Shown: positions 56,178 to 64,000 of the stretch, piece by piece
How positions within the stretch are numbered: the first letter of the stretch is position 1
How the letters are laid out: each line of letters opens with the position of its first letter
NCBI RefSeq assembly: GCF_003640395.1
Contig: NZ_RBZQ01000008.1
Location: 124,001 to 188,000, forward strand
Source: Stutzerimonas urumqiensis
GTDB taxonomy: Bacteria; Pseudomonadota; Gammaproteobacteria; Pseudomonadales; Pseudomonadaceae
DNA length: 64,000 nt
Direction: 5' to 3'
Notes under the pieces: model-generated
Database searches by the model: none
Seen by the model: only the letters and a program-made list of their open reading frames with translations
Told to the model about the DNA's origin: nothing
Made by a program: the position numbers and the translations under genes

Positions 56178-58361
56178 ATGCACGACGACCTTTCCCTCCT
56201 CCTGAATTCCCTGAACGATGCCCAGCGCCAGGCCGTGGCCGCGTCGCTGGGCCGGCAACTGGTGCTGGCCGGCGCAGGTTCCGGCAAGACCCGCGTGCTG
56301 GTTCATCGCATCGCCTGGCTGCACCAGGTCGAGCGCGCCTCGCTGCACTCGATCCTGGCGGTCACTTTCACCAACAAGGCCGCCGCCGAGATGCGCCAGC
56401 GCATCGAGCAGCTGCTCGGCGTCAACCCGCAGGGGATGTGGGTCGGCACCTTCCACGGCCTCGCCCACCGGCTGCTGCGCGCGCACTGGCGCGAGGCGAA
56501 GCTGGCCGAGAACTTCCAGATCCTCGATTCCGACGACCAGCAGCGGCTGGTCAAGCGCGTGATACGCGAACTGGGGCTGGATGAACAGCGCTGGCCGGCG
56601 CGCCAGGCCCAGTGGTGGATCAACGGGCAGAAGGACGAAGGCCTGCGCCCGCAGCACATCCAGGCCGCCGGCGACCTGTTCCTCGCCACCCAGGTGAAGA
56701 TCTACGAGGCCTACGAAGCGGCCTGCGCCCGTGCCGGGGTGATCGACTTCTCCGAACTGCTGCTGCGCGCGCTGGACCTCTGGCGCGACCATCCGGGCCT
56801 GCTCGACCACTACCAGCGGCGCTTCCGCCACGTGCTGGTTGACGAATTCCAGGACACCAACGCCGTCCAGTACGCCTGGCTGCGCCTGCTGGCCAAGGGC
56901 GGCGAGAGCCTAATGGTGGTCGGCGACGACGACCAGTCGATCTACGGCTGGCGCGGCGCCCGCATCGAGAACCTGCAGCAGTTCAGCCAGGATTTCGCCG
57001 ACGCCGAGCTGATCCGCCTGGAGCAGAACTACCGCTCCACCGCCTGCATCCTCAAGGCCGCCAATACGCTGATCGCCAACAACCAGGGACGGCTCGGCAA
57101 GGAGCTGTGGACCGAGGGCTGCGAAGGCGAGCCGATCAGCCTGTATGCCGCCTTCAACGAACACGACGAGGCGCGCTACGTCGTCGAAAGCATCGAGAGC
57201 GCGATCAAGAAGGACGGCCTCGCGCGCAGCGAGATCGCCATCCTCTACCGCTCCAATGCCCAGTCGCGGGTGCTGGAAGAGGCGCTGCTGCGCGAGAAGA
57301 TCCCGTACCGCATCTATGGCGGCCAGCGCTTCTTCGAGCGCGCCGAGATCAAGAATGCGATGGCCTACCTGCGGCTGATCCAGACGCGCGACAACGACGC
57401 GGCGCTGGAGCGGGTGATCAACGTGCCGGCGCGCGGCATCGGCGAGAAGACCGTCGAGACGCTGCGCGAATTCGCCCGTAGCCAGAATCTGTCGATGTGG
57501 GCCGCGCTGCACCAGGCGGTCGGCACCAAGACGGTGTCCGGTCGCGCCGCCAGTGCGCTGAACGGCTTCGTCGAGCTGGTCGACACCCTGGCGCTGAAGA
57601 CCGAGGGCATGGCGCTGCACAGCATGACCCAGCTGGTCGTCGAGCAGTCCGGCCTGCTGGCCTTCCACCGCGACGAAAAGGGCGACAAGGGCCAGGCGCG
57701 GGTCGAGAACCTGGAAGAACTGGTTTCCGCCGCACGGGCCTTCGAGGTCTACGACGAGGACGAATACGCCTCGCCGCTGGCGGCCTTCCTCGACCATGCC
57801 TCGCTGGAGGCCGGCGAGCAGCAGGCCGGCGATTTCGAGGACAGCATCCAGCTGATGACGCTGCACAGCGCTAAGGGTCTGGAGTTCCCGCTGGTGTTCC
57901 TGGTCGGCATGGAAGAGGGCCTGTTCCCGCACAAGATGAGCCTGGAAGAGCCCGGCCGGCTGGAAGAGGAACGCCGCCTGGCCTACGTCGGCATCACCCG
58001 CGCCATGCAGCAGCTGGTACTGACCTACGCCGAGACCCGCCGCCTGTACGGCAGCGAGACGTACAACAAGGTCTCGCGCTTCGTCCGGGAATTGCCGCCG
58101 TCGCTGATCCAGGAAGTGCGGCTGAACAACACGGTCAGCCGCAGCTTCGGCAGCCGGGTCAGCGTCGGCTCGCTGTTCGACGGCGCCGGCGTGCCGGAAA
58201 CACCCTTCAACCTCGGGCAGCGCGTGCGGCATTCGCTGTTCGGCGAAGGCACCATCCTGAATTTCGAAGGCGCTGGCGCGCAGGCGCGCGTGCAGGTGAA
58301 CTTCGAAAACGAAGGCAGCAAGTGGCTGATGCTCAGCTACGCCAAGCTCGAAGCGCTCTAG
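56178..58361 (+). CDS. uvrD: DNA helicase II
   Basis: 727 aa superfamily 1A 3'-5' helicase acting in nucleotide excision and mismatch repair. Walker A AGAGSGKTRV (31-40), motif Ia TFTNKAAAEMRQRI, Walker B VDEFQDTN, motif III VVGDDDQSIYGWRGA, motif IV LEQNYRS, motif V TLHSAKGLEFPLVFL and motif VI YVGITRAMQQL are all present. The C-terminal tail (FNLGQRVRHSLFGEGTILN, a Tudor-like UvrD segment) separates it from Rep. Divergent from the GGDEF/EAL gene. Confidence 0.97.
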   Translation: MHDDLSLLLNSLNDAQRQAVAASLGRQLVLAGAGSGKTRVLVHRIAWLHQVERASLHSILAVTFTNKAAAEMRQRIEQLLGVNPQGMWVGTFHGLAHRLLRAHWREAKLAENFQILDSDDQQRLVKRVIRELGLDEQRWPARQAQWWINGQKDEGLRPQHIQAAGDLFLATQVKIYEAYEAACARAGVIDFSELLLRALDLWRDHPGLLDHYQRRFRHVLVDEFQDTNAVQYAWLRLLAKGGESLMVVGDDDQSIYGWRGARIENLQQFSQDFADAELIRLEQNYRSTACILKAANTLIANNQGRLGKELWTEGCEGEPISLYAAFNEHDEARYVVESIESAIKKDGLARSEIAILYRSNAQSRVLEEALLREKIPYRIYGGQRFFERAEIKNAMAYLRLIQTRDNDAALERVINVPARGIGEKTVETLREFARSQNLSMWAALHQAVGTKTVSGRAASALNGFVELVDTLALKTEGMALHSMTQLVVEQSGLLAFHRDEKGDKGQARVENLEELVSAARAFEVYDEDEYASPLAAFLDHASLEAGEQQAGDFEDSIQLMTLHSAKGLEFPLVFLVGMEEGLFPHKMSLEEPGRLEEERRLAYVGITRAMQQLVLTYAETRRLYGSETYNKVSRFVRELPPSLIQEVRLNNTVSRSFGSRVSVGSLFDGAGVPETPFNLGQRVRHSLFGEGTILNFEGAGAQARVQVNFENEGSKWLMLSYAKLEAL

Positions 58362-58579
58362 CGCGCAGATCCTCCCGTCGGCTGCGGCCGACGGGATTGC
58401 CCCGTCGCCTCTGACGTGGCATCTATGGCGAACGACCTTCGCCAGGGAGAGCCGGATCCGACCGGCGATACGTCGCTTTCACAAGAAGCACGTTCAGGAC
58501 GGGCCAGACCTTCGCCCGTCTCGGAAGGCGGTTCGCGCCGCCCGTGCATGACAAAAAAACGACCACATTCGGAGACATC

Positions 58580-59692
58580 ATGAATCGCCGCCACCTGTTC
58601 GGCGCTGCCGCTGCGTTGCTCGCCACCCTTGGGCTCGCCGGTTGCAAAGACGACACCCCCGCTCCTGAAACACAGGCCGCCGCCCAGGCCGAAGCGCCTG
58701 CGGAGCAGAAGACCTACCACTGGAAGATGGTCACCGCCTGGCCGAAGAACTACCCGGGCCTGGGCACCGGTGCCGAGCGCATCGCCGAGCGCATCACCGC
58801 CATGAGCGGCGGCCGGCTGACCGTCAAGGTCTATGCCGCCGGCGAGCTGGTTCCGGCGCTCGAAGTCTTCGATTCGGTTTCGCGCGGCACCGCCGAGATG
58901 GGCCACGGCGCGGCCTACTACTGGCGCGGCAAGGTGCCGACGGCCCAGTACTTCACCTCGATTCCGTTCGGCCTGTCGACGATGGAAATGAACGCCTGGC
59001 TCACCCACGGCGGCGGTCAGGCGCTGTGGGAAGAGGCCTACGCGCCCTACGGCGTGAAGCCGATGGCGGCCGGCAACTCCGGCATGCAGATGGGCGGCTG
59101 GTTCAACAAGGAAATCAACTCGCTCGAAGACCTCCAGGGCCTGAAACTGCGCATGCCGGGCCTCGGCGGCGAGGTGATGTCGCGCCTCGGCGCGACCGTC
59201 GTCAACCTGCCCGGTGGCGAGGTGTTCACCGCCATGCAGACCGGCGCGATCGACGCGACCGACTGGGTGAGTCCGTACAACGACCTGGCCTTCGGTCTGC
59301 ACAAGGCCGCGAAGTACTACTACTACCCGTCCTGGCAGGAACCGCAGGCGATCATCGAGATGCTGGTCAACAAGCAGGCCTTCGACAGCCTGCCGGCCGA
59401 CCTCCAGGCGATCGTCACCGAGGCCGCCCTGGCAGCCAACCAGGCGATGCTCAACGACTACGTCTACAACAACGCGCTGGCGCTCGAAGAGCTGAAGAAG
59501 CAGGGCGTGCAGCTCAAGCGCTTCCCCGACGAAGTGCTGGCGGCGATGAAGACCGAGTCCGAGTCGGTGCTGGGCGAGTTGGCCGCGCAGAGCGAGCTGA
59601 ACGGCCGCATCTGGGCCTCGCTCAAGGCCTTCCAGGCGCAGGCCGAGCCGATGCAGGCGATCACCGAGCAGCAGCTGTACAACTGGCGCTGA
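58580..59692 (+). CDS. Lipid-anchored TRAP-type solute-binding protein (TakP-like), orphan
   Basis: 370 aa. The N-terminus MNRRHLFGAAAALLATLGLAGC combines a twin-arginine-like motif with a lipobox (LAGC; lipid on Cys22). The mature part has the TRAP binding fold: TAWPKNYPGLGTGAERIAER (in part), PGLGGEVMSRLGATVVNLPGGEVFTAMQTGAIDATDWVSPYND (in part). This resembles the alpha-keto-acid-binding TakP group. No DctQ/DctM permease genes adjoin it. ATG 58580 with GGAGA six bases upstream is preferred over the ATG at 58544. Ligand unknown. Confidence 0.87.
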   Translation: MNRRHLFGAAAALLATLGLAGCKDDTPAPETQAAAQAEAPAEQKTYHWKMVTAWPKNYPGLGTGAERIAERITAMSGGRLTVKVYAAGELVPALEVFDSVSRGTAEMGHGAAYYWRGKVPTAQYFTSIPFGLSTMEMNAWLTHGGGQALWEEAYAPYGVKPMAAGNSGMQMGGWFNKEINSLEDLQGLKLRMPGLGGEVMSRLGATVVNLPGGEVFTAMQTGAIDATDWVSPYNDLAFGLHKAAKYYYYPSWQEPQAIIEMLVNKQAFDSLPADLQAIVTEAALAANQAMLNDYVYNNALALEELKKQGVQLKRFPDEVLAAMKTESESVLGELAAQSELNGRIWASLKAFQAQAEPMQAITEQQLYNWR

Positions 59693-59710
59693 TCGCCGGT
59701 TACCGCTCGA

Positions 59711-59739
59711 CCGGCCGGCGCGGATGATGCGCCGGCCGG
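59711..59739 (+). terminator. Hairpin after the TRAP binding-protein gene
   Basis: CCGGCCGGCGC (59711-59721) and GCGCCGGCCGG (59729-59739) form a perfect 11-bp stem with a 7-base loop, 19 bases after the stop. It is followed by CTTG rather than a T-run. Confidence 0.55.
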
Positions 59740-59818
59740 CTTGAACCTCCCTCCCGTACCCGGTTCGAAACCTCAAGGCTGCAACAGCCGTTTTTTCGTT
59801 TCGCCACCGGATTTCGTC

Positions 59819-61183
59819 ATGACCTTTCTCCAGTGGATGGCCGTTCTTGGCCTCCTGTTGCTGATTCTCGCGCTGGCATCGGCCTACCTGCGCTGGCTGC
59901 CGGTCACCACCTCGGTGATCTACCTGGGCTTCGGGGCGCTGATCGGCGGGCTGGGGATAGGCTTCTGGCAGATCGACTTCATCCACATCGCCGACTGGCT
60001 GGTGCACCTGGCGGAGGTCGCCGTGCTGGTGTCGCTGTTCATCAGCGGGCTGAAACTGCGCCTGCCGCTCGGCGACCCGGCCTGGCGCAGCGCCTTCATG
60101 CTGGCGGGGCCGGTGATGGTGGCCTGCATCGCCGGCGTCGCGGCGCTGTGCCATTACCTGTTCGGCCTCGGCTGGGGCGTCGCGGTGCTGATCGGCGCCA
60201 TCCTGGCACCGACCGACCCGGTGCTCGCCAGCCTGGTGCAGGTCAACGATGCGCGCGACAGCGACCGGCTGCGCTACGGGCTGTCCGGCGAGGCGGGCTT
60301 CAACGACGGCACTGCCTTTCCGTTCGTCATCTTCGGCCTGCTGCTGCTCGAGCACGAAAGCCTGGGCGGCGGCTGGCTCGGCGAGTGGGCCTTGTCACGG
60401 CTGCTCTGGGCGATCCCGGCGGGCCTGCTGGTCGGCTACCTGCTCGGACGCCTGATCGGCCACCTGGCGATCTACCTGCGGGCGCGGCATGCGGACACCT
60501 CGATGTCGCCCAACGATTCGCTGGCGCTTGCGCTGATCGCGCTGGCCTATGTCGGTGCGGAGCTGATCGAGGGCTGGGGGTTTCTCGCCGTCTTCGCCGC
60601 CGGGCTCGGCCTGCGCCATGCCGAATTCGCCGCCGCCAATGCCTCGACGCTGCCGTCCGAGGAGCTGGTCCGCAAGGCCGTGCCGCACCTCGCCGAGGCC
60701 GGCTCCGCGCCGCGTGAGCTGCCGCTTCAGGGCCATCGGCCGGACGAGCCGAGCATCGCCGCCGGCGTGTTGGTGGGCGACATGCTGACCTTCGGCGGAC
60801 AACTCGAGCGCAGCCTGGAAGTGGTACTGGTGACCTTGCTGGGCGTGGTCATTTCGGCGCATTGGGACTGGCGCGCGATTCCGCTGGCGCTGGCGCTGTT
60901 CGTCGTGATCCGGCCGCTGTGCGTGTTCCTGCTGGTGCCGGGGAGTATGCTCGATCGGCCCCAGCGGCTGCTCGCCGGCTGGTTCGGCATCCGCGGCATC
61001 GGCAGCCTTTATTACCTGGCCTATGCCATCACGCATGGGCTGCTGCCGGAGGAATCGGAGCAAATCGTGCCGCTGGTGCTGTCCGTCGTGGCGCTGAGCA
61101 TTCTGGTGCACGGCTTGAGCACCCAGCCGCTGCTATCGCTGTACGAACGCCGTCGCGGCTCGACTCGCGACGAGCCGAACTGA
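59819..61183 (+). CDS. Cation:proton antiporter (NhaP/CPA1-type)
   Basis: 454 aa inner-membrane protein with ~12 hydrophobic segments. CPA1 markers are GAILAPTDPVLASLVQV (TM5-like, transport Asp), LSGEAGFNDGTAFPFVIFG (ND motif) and WFGIRGIGSLYYLAY near the C-terminus. Probably exchanges Na+ or K+ for H+. That complements the ectoine system in salt tolerance, though the two loci are 8 kb apart. ATG 59819 is chosen over an upstream TTG (59741), which lies within the preceding hairpin tail. Confidence 0.9.
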   Translation: MTFLQWMAVLGLLLLILALASAYLRWLPVTTSVIYLGFGALIGGLGIGFWQIDFIHIADWLVHLAEVAVLVSLFISGLKLRLPLGDPAWRSAFMLAGPVMVACIAGVAALCHYLFGLGWGVAVLIGAILAPTDPVLASLVQVNDARDSDRLRYGLSGEAGFNDGTAFPFVIFGLLLLEHESLGGGWLGEWALSRLLWAIPAGLLVGYLLGRLIGHLAIYLRARHADTSMSPNDSLALALIALAYVGAELIEGWGFLAVFAAGLGLRHAEFAAANASTLPSEELVRKAVPHLAEAGSAPRELPLQGHRPDEPSIAAGVLVGDMLTFGGQLERSLEVVLVTLLGVVISAHWDWRAIPLALALFVVIRPLCVFLLVPGSMLDRPQRLLAGWFGIRGIGSLYYLAYAITHGLLPEESEQIVPLVLSVVALSILVHGLSTQPLLSLYERRRGSTRDEPN

Positions 61184-61214
61184 CCGTTGCCCCTTTGCCC
61201 TCGAGGATTCCGCC

Positions 61215-61622
61215 ATGCGCTTGCCGTTGCCGCTCCTGATGCTGACGCTCCTGGCCGGTTGCGCCGGCCCGCTGCCCAAGCCCGACCCGGACATGGCCTG
61301 GGTCGAGCTGCGCGCGCCGGGACGCGACTCCTTCATGGCGCAGCGCCTGGACGGCAGGCGGCTCGACGATGGCCGTTACTTCCAGGTGCCGCCCGGCAAG
61401 CACCGGCTCGAAGCCAGCTACGAATACGAGGTCAGCGGCGGCGGCTCGATCCACAACGAGCCGCAGTTCATCCGCTGCCGGATGGACGTCACCTACGACG
61501 ACTTCCGGGCCGGCGAGCGCTACCTGTTCGAAGCCCATGCGATGGGATTCACCCCGGTGGTGCGGCTGCGAGGGCCGGACGGCGAGGTGATCGCCGAGGC
61601 CGAACGGTCGCTGTGCCTGTGA
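61215..61622 (+). CDS. PA0061/PA0062-like lipoprotein
   Basis: 135 aa. Signal peptide with lipobox (MRLPLPLLMLTLLAGC; lipidated Cys16). A small beta-rich domain follows with WVELRAPGRDSFMAQRLDG, YFQVPPGKHRLEASYEYE and RCRMDVTYDDFRAGERYLFEA, a pattern seen in short Pseudomonas lipoproteins of the PA0061/PA0062 group (recalled). Function unknown; likely outer membrane. It is 31 bp after the antiporter gene, with GAGGA upstream of the ATG, so cotranscription is likely. Confidence 0.82.
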   Translation: MRLPLPLLMLTLLAGCAGPLPKPDPDMAWVELRAPGRDSFMAQRLDGRRLDDGRYFQVPPGKHRLEASYEYEVSGGGSIHNEPQFIRCRMDVTYDDFRAGERYLFEAHAMGFTPVVRLRGPDGEVIAEAERSLCL

Positions 61623-61679
61623 CGGGGTTGCGTTAGCGCGCGGCGCCCGCATATCCAAGGGTCCTACGGAGGTAACGAC

Positions 61680-62675
61680 ATGACCCGACTTTCCGACACC
61701 CGCTTCTCCACGCTGGACCTCGCGCCGATCCGCGATGACGGCGACGCCGCCCAGGCCCTGCGCAACTCGCTGGCGCTGGCGCAGCACGTCGAGCGCCTGG
61801 GCTTCGAGCGCTTCTGGGTGGCCGAGCACCACAACATGGATGGCATCGCCAGTTCCGCCACCGCCGTGCTGATCGGCTACCTGGCCGGCGGCACCTCGCG
61901 CATCCGCGTCGGTTCAGGCGGCGTGATGCTGCCCAACCACGCACCGCTGGTCATCGCCGAGCAGTTCGGCACGCTCGCGGCGCTCTATCCGGGCCGGATC
62001 GACCTGGGGCTGGGTCGCGCGCCGGGTGCCGACCAGTTCACCGCGCGCGCATTGCGGCGCGACCGGCTGGGCAGCGCCGACGACTTTCCACAAGACGTGG
62101 AAGAGCTGGAATTCCTGCTCGGCCCGCGCCAGGACGGCCAACGCGTGATCGCCATGCCGGGCGTCGGCAGCCAGGTGCCGATCTGGCTGCTCGGCTCCAG
62201 CCTGTTCAGCGCGCAGCTGGCGGCGGCCAAGGGCCTGCCGTATGCCTTCGCCTCGCATTTCGCGCCGCGTTACGTGCACGAGGCCATTCGCCTCTACCGT
62301 GAGAATTTCAAACCCTCGGCCGTGCTCGACAAGCCCTACGTGATGCTCGGCGTGCCGCTGCTGGCGGCCGACACCGACGAACGCGCCGAATACCTGGCCA
62401 CCAGCGTCTACCAGCGCATCCTCGCGCTGATCCGCGGCCAGAGCCTGGTGATGCGCCCGCCAGTCGAGAGCATGAAGGCGCTATGGCTGCCGCACGAGCA
62501 GGAGGCGGTCGGCAGCTTCCTCGGCATGGCGGTGATCGGCAGCCCGGAGAAGGTCCGCGCGCGGCTCGAGGTGCTGCTGGAGCAGACCGGCGCCGACGAG
62601 CTGATCTTCACCTGCGACTTCTACGATCCCGAAGACCGCCACCGCTCGTTCGAAATCGCCGCCGGCCTGCGCTAG
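61680..62675 (+). CDS. LLM-class flavin-dependent oxidoreductase (luciferase-like, YhbW type)
   Basis: 331 aa bacterial-luciferase-like TIM barrel. The motifs are [38 protein letters not shown] (in part), [17 protein letters not shown], and [20 protein letters not shown], typical of the YhbW/MsnO8-like subgroup that uses [20 protein letters not shown] completes the flavin site. The substrate is unknown. A perfect GGAGGT lies 6 bases before the ATG. It is 57 bp after the lipoprotein gene. Confidence 0.92.
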   Translation: MTRLSDTRFSTLDLAPIRDDGDAAQALRNSLALAQHVERLGFERFWVAEHHNMDGIASSATAVLIGYLAGGTSRIRVGSGGVMLPNHAPLVIAEQFGTLAALYPGRIDLGLGRAPGADQFTARALRRDRLGSADDFPQDVEELEFLLGPRQDGQRVIAMPGVGSQVPIWLLGSSLFSAQLAAAKGLPYAFASHFAPRYVHEAIRLYRENFKPSAVLDKPYVMLGVPLLAADTDERAEYLATSVYQRILALIRGQSLVMRPPVESMKALWLPHEQEAVGSFLGMAVIGSPEKVRARLEVLLEQTGADELIFTCDFYDPEDRHRSFEIAAGLR

Positions 62676-62749
62676 CCACAGGCGCTCCGGGGTCCGTGAA
62701 AGCGTGATCGCCGGAGTGCCGGCCACCGGGCCACCGCGCCACCGGTCCG

Positions 62750-64000
62750 CTACTGCCCCCACTTGCCGCTGCGCTTCATCACGCCCCAGTTGTGCTTGCT
62801 GCGCGAAAACCACTGCCACAGCCCGCGCACCCGCCAGAGGGTGTTGAGCTGGCGGTAGCCGAAGTTTTCCAGGATCGCCATCAGGAACAGCTGGAGCATG
62901 TCGCGCCGTCGGCTGTAGACCCGGAACGACAGCGTCTCCAGCAGCAGGCCGTTGACCGACAGCAGGATGCCCATGCCGATCGCCACCAGCAGGAAGGCCG
63001 CCAGCGCCGTGTAGGACACCGCGCCCAGCGCGAAGCCGGCGATCATGAACACGTAGCCGACGAGTTCGATCAGCGGCCCCAGCCACTCGAACAGGGCCAT
63101 GAACGGCCAGGCCAGCCAGCCGGCCGCGCCGCCGCGCCGGGACAGCGGCAGCCGCACGTGACGCACCAGGCTCTCGGCCAGCCCGCGCTGCCAGCGGCTG
63201 CGCTGGCGGCCAAGGGTGCCGAGGTCTTCGGGGCATTCGGTCCAGCAGATCGGGTCGGGCAGGTAGCGGATGCGGTAGGGAATCTTCGCCGCGCGGTGAT
63301 AGCGGTGCAGGCGCACCACCAGCTCCATGTCCTCGCCGACCGTATCGGTGCGGTAGCCGCCGACCGCCATCACCCGCTCGCGGTCGAACAGCCCGAAGGC
63401 GCCGGAGATGATCAGCACCGCGTTCATCGGCGACCAGCCCAGCCGCCCGAACAGGAAGGCGCGCAGGTATTCGACGATCTGGAAGCGCGCCAGCCAGTTG
63501 CCCGGCAGGCCGGCCTTGATGAGAAAGCCGCCGCGCACCTGCGAGCCGTTGGCGATGCGCACGGTGCCGCCGGCGGCGACGGTGCGCTCGTCCTCGAGAA
63601 AGGGCTGCACCACCCGCAGCAGGCTGTCGCGCTGGAGGATGGAGTCGGCGTCGACGCCGCAGAACAGCCCGTGCCGCGCGGCATTGATGCCGGCATTGAG
63701 CGCGTCGGCCTTGCCGCCGTTCGCCTTGTCGATGACCCGCAGGTTGGCATAGCGCCGCGAGCGGTAGATGCCCAGCACCGGCTTGTGCTCGACCGCCTGG
63801 CGCAGCGGCTCGGGGTGCGGCTCGAGCTCGAACTCGGCCATCAGGACGGCCAGCGTCTGGTCCTTCGAGCCGTCATTGATCACCACGACCTCGAAGTCCG
63901 GGTATTGCAGTTGGAGCATCGAGCGCACCGAGGTGCGGATGGTCGCCTCCTCGTTGTAGGCCGGCATCAGGATCGAAACCGGCGGCTCCACGCCCAGGTA
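62750..64000 (-). CDS. Family 2 glycosyltransferase, membrane-bound (5' end outside window)
   Basis: At least 416 codons; the frame is still open at the window edge, so the N-terminus is missing. The GT2 domain shows VSILMPAYNEEATIRTSV, VVINDGSKDQT, DKANGGKADALNAGIN, CGVDADSIL (DxD), EDMELVVRLHR (catalytic ED) and QRSRWQRGL (Q/RxxRW). These are the motifs of processive synthases such as PgaC, hyaluronan or cellulose synthase. Three to four C-terminal membrane helices follow (LVGYVFMIAGFALGAVS and others). It probably makes or exports a polysaccharide; the polymer is unknown. Confidence 0.9.
   Translation of the reverse strand, partial: YLGVEPPVSILMPAYNEEATIRTSVRSMLQLQYPDFEVVVINDGSKDQTLAVLMAEFELEPHPEPLRQAVEHKPVLGIYRSRRYANLRVIDKANGGKADALNAGINAARHGLFCGVDADSILQRDSLLRVVQPFLEDERTVAAGGTVRIANGSQVRGGFLIKAGLPGNWLARFQIVEYLRAFLFGRLGWSPMNAVLIISGAFGLFDRERVMAVGGYRTDTVGEDMELVVRLHRYHRAAKIPYRIRYLPDPICWTECPEDLGTLGRQRSRWQRGLAESLVRHVRLPLSRRGGAAGWLAWPFMALFEWLGPLIELVGYVFMIAGFALGAVSYTALAAFLLVAIGMGILLSVNGLLLETLSFRVYSRRRDMLQLFLMAILENFGYRQLNTLWRVRGLWQWFSRSKHNWGVMKRSGKWGQ

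Noticed and set aside
58358..60355. 665-codon minus-strand frame opposite the TRAP binding protein and antiporter
   Set aside because: It crosses two clear genes and a hairpin and has no domain of its own; a shadow frame.

Overview
The window is a GC-rich Pseudomonas-type chromosome segment. It most resembles the Pseudomonas stutzeri group (Stutzerimonas), on three grounds: GC-rich codon use throughout, an ectABCD-ask cluster of the type known from P. stutzeri, and a gene order that matches, from memory, ori-proximal blocks of P. aeruginosa (purK-purE-LysR-aspA; pycB-pycA-pycR-RpiR-zwf-U32 peptidase-GGDEF/EAL-uvrD). No tRNA, rRNA, transposase, integrase, phage gene or CRISPR array was seen.

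Layout. 1-19 kb is mostly housekeeping: the trpB end and trpA, a YghU-type glutathione transferase, pgm, a uracil-DNA-glycosylase-like protein with a DUF3299 protein, a small stress membrane protein, purEK, a large hybrid sensor kinase, and a HypT-like LysR regulator divergent from aspA. A lone periplasmic solute-binding protein, a low-GC orphan membrane protein, an XRE regulator, an alanine/glycine:Na+ symporter and ansA follow.

19-37.7 kb is a sugar-catabolic block for L-arabinose and/or D-galactose. One operon, under a GbpR-like LysR regulator, holds a tripartite TRAP transporter, an IlvD/Edd-family aldonate dehydratase and a secreted mutarotase. A set on the other strand holds araFGH, dgoD, an SDR sugar dehydrogenase, an SMP-30 lactonase, a FadR-type GntR regulator, a 2-oxoglutarate semialdehyde dehydrogenase, an FAH-family dehydratase and a second LysR. 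Together they encode a complete non-phosphorylating (Weimberg-type) route: sugar to lactone to aldonate to 2-keto-3-deoxy acid to 2-oxoglutarate semialdehyde to 2-oxoglutarate. Two related 17-bp palindromes, at the gntR and araF promoters, suggest that the GntR protein controls both transcription units.

37.8-58.4 kb carries a GNAT and a CBS protein, two-subunit pyruvate carboxylase pycAB with divergent pycR, a HexR-type regulator divergent from zwf, and then the ectoine/5-hydroxyectoine operon ectABCD-ask behind an AT-rich upstream region. After it come trhP (O2-independent tRNA hydroxylation) behind a perfect ANR/FNR box, a GGDEF/EAL protein and uvrD. The ectoine operon appears to sit inside an otherwise conserved zwf-trhP junction.

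58.5-64 kb holds an orphan lipid-anchored TRAP binding protein, a Na+/H+ antiporter, a PA0061-like lipoprotein, a luciferase-like monooxygenase and a family 2 glycosyltransferase cut by the window edge. Function calls rest on motifs and recalled family sequences. No database search or computation was run.
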